Positions 7,654 through 12,448 of a DNA stretch of 12,448 nucleotides are shown one piece after another. Within the stretch, counting starts at the first letter, position 1; each line of letters begins with the position of its first letter. A model generated the notes under the pieces. The model searched no databases and was not told the DNA's origin. It saw nothing but the letters and a program-made list of their open reading frames with translations. The translations under genes were made by a program, and so were the position numbers. The DNA is taken from assembly GCA_904420235.1 (NCBI GenBank), contig CAJFUS010000009.1:1-12448 (forward strand), in the 5' to 3' direction. Source of the DNA: Candidatus Neoanaerotignum tabaqchaliae (GTDB lineage: Bacteria > Bacillota > Clostridia > Lachnospirales > Anaerotignaceae).

Positions 7654-7665
7654 GATTTCCTCCAA

Positions 7666-7684
7666 AACCGCTTTAAAGGCGGTT
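7666..7684 (-). promoter_or_regulatory. Leader hairpin in the 5' UTR of the exonuclease gene
   Basis: AACCGC (7666-7671) pairs with GCGGTT (7679-7684), and two or three inner pairs can extend the stem around a tiny AT loop. On the minus strand it lies just after the predicted transcription start (about 7687) and just before the GGAGG ribosome binding site. It could protect the mRNA 5' end, modulate translation, or as DNA be an operator half-overlapping the start site. No T-run follows in the minus direction, so it is not a terminator. Confidence 0.5.
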
Positions 7685-7693
7685 AATAAATTT

Positions 7694-7722
7694 ATTATAC
7701 CATTATTCGGCGTGTTATACAA
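7694..7722 (-). promoter_or_regulatory. Promoter of the exonuclease gene (extended -10)
   Basis: Read on the minus strand, a perfect TATAAT (7699-7694) is preceded by TGG, giving an extended -10. Exactly 17 bases upstream is TTGTAT (7722-7717), a partial match to TTGACA. The predicted start near 7687 gives a leader of about 34 bases containing the hairpin at 7666-7684. This is the housekeeping sigma-A pattern. Confidence 0.68.
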
Positions 7723-7740
7723 AGAAATAAGACGCTGTTG

Positions 7741-7769
7741 TTGAAAAAACTTTTAAAAAGGTTTATATT
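7741..7769 (+). promoter_or_regulatory. Promoter of the 84-residue acidic protein gene
   Basis: TTGAAA (7741-7746) and TATATT (7764-7769) are separated by 17 bases, a good sigma-A promoter. Predicted start is near 7776, about 32 bases before the ATG. The same two hexamers with the same spacing recur before the GntR operon at 8283-8311. Confidence 0.7.
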
Positions 7770-7807
7770 CAGAATATATATGAATTTCTGCTTTAAGGAG
7801 GAGCTTT

Positions 7808-8062
7808 ATGAGAATTAACTTTACCGAGGAAGAAATTAAAAACGAGGCCAACAAGGTTTATATAGAGGACGATGATGTGCTTATAGAGGGGGAATTTATA
7901 GAAGGAGAAGGCCGCCATTTTGTTATTACGGGAAAGGCGGTTATAGAAGGTGAGACATACCATGATTTTGAGACGGAATTTGAGCTTTCTCAGGAGCCGT
8001 CCTCAATGCTTGCGGGAGATATACTTAAAGCCGATTGGGAATGGTATGACTATGTGTGTTGA
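7808..8062 (+). CDS. Small acidic protein of unknown function
   Basis: I do not recognise this 84-residue product. The gene is well supported: a strong AAGGAGGAG ribosome binding site lies just before the ATG, a sigma-A promoter lies upstream, and a terminator follows at 8144. The protein is strongly acidic (about 23 Asp/Glu against 6 Arg/Lys), has no signal peptide or membrane segment, and looks cytoplasmic. After a short charged helix (about 6-16), the middle (about 17-60) is built of alternating strands. The motif IEGE occurs three times, in VLIEGEF, FIEGEGR and VIEGETY, suggesting a small beta-sheet fold. It ends with the aromatic WEWYDYVC and a C-terminal Cys. It has its own transcription unit, so neighbours give no functional clue. 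Confidence 0.8.
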   Translation: MRINFTEEEIKNEANKVYIEDDDVLIEGEFIEGEGRHFVITGKAVIEGETYHDFETEFELSQEPSSMLAGDILKADWEWYDYVC

Positions 8063-8143
8063 CTTAGCTTTTAATACAGATATATTGTGGTTTTGAACAT
8101 AAAAATTTTAAATTATCTAAAGAAAAATATTGGTTTAATTTAC

Positions 8144-8167
8144 GCCCGCTTAATGCGGGCTGTTTTT
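8144..8167 (+). terminator. Intrinsic terminator after the acidic protein gene
   Basis: GCCCGC (8144-8149) pairs with GCGGGC (8155-8160) around the loop TTAAT, followed by TGTTTTT. The all-GC stem and T-run are a standard rho-independent terminator, about 80 bases past the stop codon. Confidence 0.83.
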
Positions 8168-8282
8168 ATATTATTTATTTTAAAAATAGAGTTTTTAGTA
8201 TAAGAAGTTTGCGCTTGAATTGATGTTTTAAATTTTTGACATTTATTTAATTAAACTTAATAATTTCGTAACTATTTTTCTA

Positions 8283-8311
8283 TTGAAAGCAGTGGTATGA
8301 TATGGTATATT
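8283..8311 (+). promoter_or_regulatory. Promoter of the GntR-ABC operon
   Basis: TTGAAA (8283-8288) and TATATT (8306-8311) have a 17-base spacer. The predicted start near 8318 falls inside the inverted repeat at 8313-8337, so a repressor bound there would block initiation. The leader is about 55 bases. Confidence 0.75.
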
Positions 8312-8312
8312 A

Positions 8313-8337
8313 AGTGTGTTAGTTGATATAGTACACC
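8313..8337 (+). promoter_or_regulatory. Predicted YtrA-type operator
   Basis: Half-sites AGTGTG (8313-8318) and TACACC (8332-8337) are separated by 13 bases. The Bacillus subtilis YtrA site, as I recall it, is AGTGTA-N13-TACACT; this site matches ten of twelve positions with identical spacing. The inner bases TTA and TAG add further symmetry. The site overlaps the predicted transcription start of the operon that begins with a YtrA-like regulator, so autoregulation is the natural reading. Confidence 0.7.
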
Positions 8338-8372
8338 TATTACTCTAAATACAGACGAAAGGAGGAAGGGGT

Positions 8373-8741
8373 ATGATTGTTATAGATTATAAAGACACAA
8401 GGCCCATATATGAGCAGATAGTTGACAAGCTGCAAACGCTTATAATAAAAGGCGTTTTTGAGCCGGACAGCCAAATGCCGTCTGTAAGAAGCCTTGCAAT
8501 GGAACTTTCTATAAACCCCAATACAATACAAAAAAGCTATGCCGAGCTGGAAAGGCGCGGATTTATATATACGGTGAAAGGGCGAGGTAATTTTGTATCG
8601 CCAAACAGAGGCGATTACATAAAATTTAAAATAAAAGAGATACAGGAAAAATTTGACGGCCTTGTTTGTGAGGCCGAGGAAATAGGGGTAAAACGGGAAA
8701 AAATAGCAAACTATATTCTTGGGAAGGAGGCGGCTTTATGA
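8373..8741 (+). CDS. GntR-family repressor, YtrA subfamily
   Basis: YtrA-subfamily regulators are short GntR proteins that repress the ABC-transporter operons they head. This one has 122 residues: an N-terminal winged helix (about 5-75) with the typical RPIYEQIVDKLQTLI, then QMPSVRSLAMELSINPNTIQ as helix-turn-helix and GRGNFVS as the wing end. A short helical tail (about 85-122) takes the place of a ligand-binding domain. A strong GGAGG (8361-8365) precedes the ATG. The gene overlaps the following ATPase gene by four bases (ATGA). The operator at 8313-8337 overlaps its promoter. The sequence supports the subfamily well; the inducing signal is inferred from the Bacillus relative, which responds to cell-wall antibiotics. 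Confidence 0.92.
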   Translation: MIVIDYKDTRPIYEQIVDKLQTLIIKGVFEPDSQMPSVRSLAMELSINPNTIQKSYAELERRGFIYTVKGRGNFVSPNRGDYIKFKIKEIQEKFDGLVCEAEEIGVKREKIANYILGKEAAL

Positions 8742-9643
8742 TTGAGCTTAAGGCTTTAAACAAGTCTTTCGACGGAATTAAGGCTGTTGATAATATAAAT
8801 GTTGACATCAAAGAAGGAAATGTTTTTGGACTTATAGGAACAAACGGTGCGGGAAAAAGCACTGTTATGCGTATTATGACAGGTATATTAAAGCCGGACA
8901 GCGGAGAGGTGTTTGTTGACGGGGAGAAAGTTTATAACAATGTTTCGGCAAAAAGCAAGTTTTTCTTTATATCGGACGACCAGTATTTTTTTGCTACGGC
9001 AAATGCCAAGGACATGGAAAGGTATTACAGCAGAATTTATCCGAACTTCGACAAAGGCGCTTTTTATGAGTATATGGTCAGGTTTGGCCTTGACCCTCAA
9101 AGAAAAATAAATACGTTTTCAAAAGGAATGAAAAGACAAGTAATTCTTCTTTTGGGAATATGTTCAAACACAAAATACTTAATTTGTGACGAAACATTTG
9201 ACGGCCTTGACCCTGTTATGAGGCAAAGCATAAAAAGCATATTCGCCAGCGAAATTGATAAAAGACAGCTTACTCCAATAATAGCCTCACATAACCTTAG
9301 GGAATTAGAGGATATATGCGACCATGTTGGCCTTCTGCATAAGGGCGGAGTGCTTTTATCAAAGGACTTAGAGGATATGAAATGCGGAATACAAAAGGTG
9401 CAGTGCGTTTTTAAAACTGACGGTGAAAGGGAAAAGGCCGAAAAGCTTATGAACATAATAAAAGACGAAAAGCGCGGTTCCCTTCACACTTACACTGTAA
9501 GGGAAACGCAGGAAAGCATAATAAACGCCTTTGCCGGCATTGAAACTATATTTTTTGAGATACTTCCATTATCATTGGAAGAAATATTTATAAGCGAAAC
9601 GGAGGTGGCCGGATATGACATCAAAAAACTCATTCTTGGTTAA
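8738..9643 (+). CDS. ABC transporter ATP-binding protein (YtrB-like)
   Basis: This 301-residue ATPase would power the permease encoded next. Walker A is GTNGAGKST (34-42). The signature loop is FSKGMKRQ (127-134), a relaxed form of LSGGQ common in this subfamily. Walker B with catalytic Glu152 is LICDETFDGLD, where Pro of the usual DEPT is replaced. The switch His185 is in IASHNLRE. The Q-loop region (about FISDDQYFF) is also slightly atypical. After the nucleotide-binding domain (1-210) comes an extension of about 90 residues, as in other YtrB/CcmA-type ATPases. The start overlaps the GntR gene and has AAGGAGG (8724-8730). The end overlaps the permease gene by 29 bases, so the two are tightly coupled. 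The transported substrate is unknown. Confidence 0.93.
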   Translation: MIELKALNKSFDGIKAVDNINVDIKEGNVFGLIGTNGAGKSTVMRIMTGILKPDSGEVFVDGEKVYNNVSAKSKFFFISDDQYFFATANAKDMERYYSRIYPNFDKGAFYEYMVRFGLDPQRKINTFSKGMKRQVILLLGICSNTKYLICDETFDGLDPVMRQSIKSIFASEIDKRQLTPIIASHNLRELEDICDHVGLLHKGGVLLSKDLEDMKCGIQKVQCVFKTDGEREKAEKLMNIIKDEKRGSLHTYTVRETQESIINAFAGIETIFFEILPLSLEEIFISETEVAGYDIKKLILG

Positions 9644-11687
9644 TTTAAGAGTAAACGCCAAAAGAAGAGTGTGGACAATAGCCTTAAGCGCTGTTTGCCT
9701 GTTTTTCATCATGCCGGTTACCATGATGGTTAACTTAAGCTCTGTTGTTAAAAGTTCCAATGAAATTTATGTTGCGCAAAACTTGGCCAACACATACAGA
9801 GAGTTTATGATAAGCAATTCGTTTTTAACGGTTTTCACAACAATACTTGCCATTATAATGGCAATTCACGGTTTCTCATATCTTTTCAGCAGAAAAAAGG
9901 TTGATATGTATATGAGTGTTCCCGTAAAAATGGAAAGCCGTTTTTGGGCCATAGTTTTGAACAGCTTTTTGATTTTTATTATACCTTACATAATATGTTT
10001 TTTGCTTTGCCTTGTGGTGGCGGGAACATATGGAATTAATGATGCGTATATTATTAAAATGGCTATTATAAGCTCGGCTGTTAACGTTGTTTACTATATG
10101 GCCGTTTATTCCATAGCTGTTATAGCCGTTATGCTTACGGGAAACTTGCCCGTTTCGGTTCTTGGAACGGGAACACTTCTGCTTTATGAGGTGGCTTTTA
10201 AATGGCTTCTGTGGGGCGGCTTTGATTATTATTTTAACACATATAATGAGAATTCTGCCGAAATATTCAAAACTATATGGACATCACCTTTAGGCAAGAT
10301 AGTTGGATTTTCAGGTGAGTTTGGAACCGCCGTAAGCGACAAAGCAGCAGTTGGAAACATAGTTGCAGAGCCGCTTATATACATTCTTTTAATGGCGGTT
10401 ATATACATAATAGTGGCTTTCCTGCTTTATAAAGCAAGGCCGATGGAGTCCTGCGGAAAGTCAATGGCCTTCAGAAAAACAAAAACAACAATAAAAAGGC
10501 TTATAATGATACCGTGCGCCCTTGCTTTCAGCTTTTTCTTCGATTCAGCCAGCGGCGGGTCGATATTCGCGGCGGTATTCGGACTTTTAGCCGGAGTTTT
10601 AATAACTCATGTTGTTATACAGGGAATATATGAGCAGGATTTAAAAGCGGCTTTTAAAGACAAACGTTCCGTTATTTATGTGGGCGTTATAGCCGGAGTA
10701 ATATTCTCTGTTTTAAGGTTTGACCTTGTTGGGTATGACAGATATGTTCCGGAAAGCGGAAAATTGGAAAGCGCTTCTGTAAGTCTTGACATGGCATTTA
10801 TGGGAAATGAGACGTTTTTTGATGAAGAAACAAGCGGCGACTATTTCAGATATATTGGCAAAGAAAATTACATATTTAAAAATATGAATGTAACCGATGT
10901 TGACACAATAACGGAAATCGCTCAAAATTCGGCCGATACACAGGATATTATAAGGTCTGACAATTATGATAACGATTCTATTATAAGAGGCTCAATAAAA
11001 TATACTCTTTCCGGCGGAAAAACCATTTACAGAGATATAGCTCTTAATTACAGCGAGTGTGAGGACGCTTTAAACAGGCTTTTTGCCAACGAGGAGTATA
11101 AAACAGGAAATACACAGATTTATTCGCCTGTGTTTGACGAAACAAACAGACTTGACGTTGAGTATAACAACGGAGCCATAACAAGCAGTATAACCGACAT
11201 AGAAAGCGTTATAGCGGCTTACAGACAGGATTATAAAGAAATGACGTTCAGCGATATTGAAAACAGCATGGGTATTGGAATTTTGAACATAGACGTTTAT
11301 AATCGGTCCAAAAATTACGGAAACTATAGAAATTGTGAATTTGTTGTTTTCCCTACATTCAGCAACACAATAGCCCAGCTTGAGAAACAAGGTATTGTTA
11401 TTGAGCCGGCCATAGCCGCTGATGATGTTGAAAGAATAGAAGTAAACTATTACGACTATGACAGAGAACTAAACGAAACCTATGAAACAACGGACATTAA
11501 TGAAATAAAGGAAATTATTGAAAACTCCATGCCGAATGATTTTTACATGGCAATTAGTACGGGAGACGACTTTAACTATGATTATTCCGTAACGGTTTAT
11601 ATAAAGAGTGACAGCCGCTTTAAATATGACTATGAGGTATATGACAGATTATTTTTAGGCGATAAAGTTCCGGATTTTATAAGATAA
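9615..11687 (+). CDS. Large ABC permease with extracytoplasmic C-terminal domain
   Basis: The 690-residue partner of the ATPase has two parts. Residues 1-375 contain about nine hydrophobic segments, near 18-40, 68-90, 109-139, 146-174, 177-202, 250-272, 292-308, 312-336 and 350-373. Residues 375-690 are soluble, acidic and Tyr-rich, and an odd segment count with N-inside topology would put them outside the cell. Several conserved-looking features recur in the tail, including EYNNGAITSSITDIES and RIEVNYYDYDREL, which resemble repeated sheet modules. GGAGG (9601-9605) precedes the ATG inside the ATPase gene. Bacillus ytr operons use separate permeases and a solute-binding protein; here one long protein may combine them. 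It may belong to the Clostridia permease family with a DUF6449 tail, from memory and unconfirmed. Export, import or drug sensing are all possible. Confidence 0.85.
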   Translation: MTSKNSFLVNLRVNAKRRVWTIALSAVCLFFIMPVTMMVNLSSVVKSSNEIYVAQNLANTYREFMISNSFLTVFTTILAIIMAIHGFSYLFSRKKVDMYMSVPVKMESRFWAIVLNSFLIFIIPYIICFLLCLVVAGTYGINDAYIIKMAIISSAVNVVYYMAVYSIAVIAVMLTGNLPVSVLGTGTLLLYEVAFKWLLWGGFDYYFNTYNENSAEIFKTIWTSPLGKIVGFSGEFGTAVSDKAAVGNIVAEPLIYILLMAVIYIIVAFLLYKARPMESCGKSMAFRKTKTTIKRLIMIPCALAFSFFFDSASGGSIFAAVFGLLAGVLITHVVIQGIYEQDLKAAFKDKRSVIYVGVIAGVIFSVLRFDLVGYDRYVPESGKLESASVSLDMAFMGNETFFDEETSGDYFRYIGKENYIFKNMNVTDVDTITEIAQNSADTQDIIRSDNYDNDSIIRGSIKYTLSGGKTIYRDIALNYSECEDALNRLFANEEYKTGNTQIYSPVFDETNRLDVEYNNGAITSSITDIESVIAAYRQDYKEMTFSDIENSMGIGILNIDVYNRSKNYGNYRNCEFVVFPTFSNTIAQLEKQGIVIEPAIAADDVERIEVNYYDYDRELNETYETTDINEIKEIIENSMPNDFYMAISTGDDFNYDYSVTVYIKSDSRFKYDYEVYDRLFLGDKVPDFIR

Positions 11688-11725
11688 AAAATGGTTTAAA
11701 TTGAGTATTGACGGGAGGGTTAGAA

Positions 11726-12139
11726 ATGGCATATATTACAATACAGGAAGACAATAAAGAAAGACTTGAGAAGCTTAAGAAAATCTTATCCGAAAACGGA
11801 TTTGAGGCAGTTGAGAGAAACAGCGTTGACGAGGACGAGCTTATATACCGTTTCGACGGCCTTGAGATTGACGATTTTAAAAAGCGCGTTACCGTTGACG
11901 GCAAAAGCATATCGCTTACGCCAACAGAATATAACATATTAAAGGTGCTTATGGAGCAAAAGGGCAGGGTTCTTTCAGCCGAGCAGATATATAAGGCCAT
12001 ATGGAATGTTGAGACCATAGGCGTTGAGGAAAATGTTATTGCCGTACATATAAGACGCATAAGAATGAAAATTGAGCACGACCCCAAAAGACCTCACTTT
12101 GTTAAGGCTGTTTGGGGCGCGGGATACAGAGTTGGATAA
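11726..12139 (+). CDS. Stand-alone OmpR-type winged-helix regulator with receiver stub
   Basis: The 137-residue protein is a DNA-binding output domain without a working receiver. Residues 45-137 form an OmpR/PhoB winged helix: SLTPTEYNILKVLMEQKGRVLS, the recognition region VIAVHIRRIRMKIE, and the terminal WGAGYRVG. Residues 1-35 read like the first strand, helix and second strand of a receiver (MAYITIQED, LEKLKKILSENGFEAVE). They resemble the opening MAYRILVVDD of the regulator at 571-1263, but the acidic pair is altered and everything with the phosphoacceptor Asp and switch Lys is gone. I chose the ATG at 11726, six bases after GGGAGGG (11713-11719), over a TTG at 11708. It lies 38 bases after the permease with no terminator between, so it is likely in the same operon. 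It would act independently of phosphorylation. Confidence 0.87.
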   Translation: MAYITIQEDNKERLEKLKKILSENGFEAVERNSVDEDELIYRFDGLEIDDFKKRVTVDGKSISLTPTEYNILKVLMEQKGRVLSAEQIYKAIWNVETIGVEENVIAVHIRRIRMKIEHDPKRPHFVKAVWGAGYRVG

Positions 12140-12173
12140 TTTGGTTTTGTGATTTTGAAAGGGGAGAAGCGTT

Positions 12174-12410
12174 TTGAATGATAGAAATATTATTGGCGGT
12201 TTAATGGCTTTTTTGGGTGCTTATATGTGGCTTATGGCGTTTAACTGTGCAGCCGTTTCAGTGCCATACAGCGTGTTTTCATTTAATGAACTTGCGCTTT
12301 TAATTATAAAGAACCAATATCCGCTTTTGGTGCTTTCTCTCTTTTTAAGTTTGGCCGGATTTGCCGTTATGTTTGGCAAAAATAAGGCCTATGTAAATGA
12401 TGAAGCTTAA
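12174..12410 (+). CDS. Small two-TM membrane protein of unknown function
   Basis: I do not recognise this 78-residue protein. It has two hydrophobic segments, about 6-28 (IIGGLMAFLGAYMWLMAF) and about 50-68 (YPLLVLSLFLSLAGFAVMF), joined by a short loop with an acidic residue, and a charged C-terminal tail. With so short a connection it is probably a hairpin with both ends on the cytoplasmic side. The start is TTG at 12174, seven bases after GGGGAG (12161-12166). It lies 34 bases after the winged-helix gene and is followed by a terminator, so it ends the operon. It could be a small regulator or accessory subunit of the transporter; that is inference from position. Confidence 0.72.
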   Translation: MNDRNIIGGLMAFLGAYMWLMAFNCAAVSVPYSVFSFNELALLIIKNQYPLLVLSLFLSLAGFAVMFGKNKAYVNDEA

Positions 12411-12419
12411 TTTTAATTT

Positions 12420-12444
12420 GGCCGGCTGTTAAGCCGGCCTTTTT
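12420..12444 (+). terminator. Intrinsic terminator closing the GntR-ABC operon
   Basis: A perfect 8-bp stem pairs GGCCGGCT (12420-12427) with AGCCGGCC (12432-12439) around the loop GTTA, followed by TTTTT (12440-12444). It lies ten bases after the stop codon of the small membrane protein and is the only good terminator after the operon promoter at 8283. Confidence 0.9.
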
Positions 12445-12448
12445 GTGT

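Larger units (their letters stand above)
8063..8372 (+). other. 310-base intergenic region between the acidic protein and the GntR operon
   Basis: The stretch holds, in order, an AT-rich trailer of about 80 bases, a terminator (8144-8167), about 115 bases of AT-rich DNA (8168-8282) in which I see nothing specific, a sigma-A promoter (8283-8311), a YtrA-like operator (8313-8337) and the GntR ribosome binding site (GGAGG at 8361-8365). I found no credible small reading frame or structured RNA in it. Confidence 0.6.

Noticed and set aside
7654..7722. N-terminal extension of the exonuclease by 23 residues.
   Set aside because: It would translate across the extended -10 box and leader hairpin and has no ribosome binding site, whereas the ATG at 7653 has GGAGG.
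7391..7744. 117-codon plus-strand frame opposite the exonuclease gene, running into its promoter.
   Set aside because: No ribosome binding site; it covers the catalytic exonuclease region on the other strand and the minus-strand promoter.
7767..7785. ATTCA/TGAAT inverted repeat around the promoter of the acidic protein gene.
   Set aside because: Only five bases per arm in AT-rich DNA with a nine-base AT spacer; chance is the simpler explanation.
8168..8282. Possible small RNA or riboswitch in the AT-rich gap before the GntR promoter.
   Set aside because: I see no conserved riboswitch core, no second terminator and no stable GC-containing stem there.
1..12448. GGCC looks very frequent, the reverse of GATC.
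   Set aside because: GCC preceded by A, C or T is also frequent. The excess is explained by GCC as a favoured Ala codon after G-ending codons and by GGC CTT for Gly-Leu, so no special role is needed.

Overview
The window looks like chromosomal DNA of a low-GC, Gram-positive anaerobe of the class Clostridia. The signs are AT-rich intergenic DNA, strong AGGAGG-type ribosome binding sites, tightly packed co-directional genes, Ile codons dominated by ATA, several TTG starts, a GerMN-domain protein and a YtrA-type GntR/ABC operon. I cannot place it to genus. There are no tRNA or rRNA genes, insertion sequences, CRISPR arrays or phage genes.

Region A (about 195-6895, plus strand) is one compact six-gene run: comEA, an OmpR-type response regulator, its histidine kinase, a membrane-anchored double-GerMN protein, comEC and holA. 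Gaps are at most about 12 bases, and two junctions overlap (8 and 4 bases). A strong terminator follows holA. comEC next to holA is a familiar Firmicute arrangement, but here a two-component system plus a GerMN protein sits between comEA and comEC. The regulator-kinase-GerMN order resembles the actinobacterial MtrA-MtrB-LpqB module. ComEA lacks the usual SLBB domain, and the metallo-beta-lactamase-like tail of ComEC has lost its metal-binding histidines.

Region B (6868-8167) holds a convergent DEDDh exonuclease gene on the minus strand. Its stop codon lies in the loop of the terminator shared with holA, and it has its own extended -10 promoter and a leader hairpin. Next comes a short acidic unknown protein gene on the plus strand, with its own promoter and terminator.

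Region C (8283-12444, plus strand) is a probable five-gene operon: a YtrA-subfamily GntR repressor, an ABC ATPase, a large ABC permease with an extracytoplasmic C-terminal domain, a stand-alone OmpR-type winged-helix protein with only the stub of a receiver, and a two-TM small protein. An inverted repeat with the half-sites and 13-base spacing of the known YtrA operator overlaps the expected transcription start. This suggests induction by cell-envelope stress or cell-wall antibiotics.

Across the whole window the tetranucleotide GATC does not occur even once. Every Asp codon I found followed by a C-starting codon is GAC, never GAT. This points to selection against GATC rather than composition, and suggests a past or present GATC-specific restriction system.
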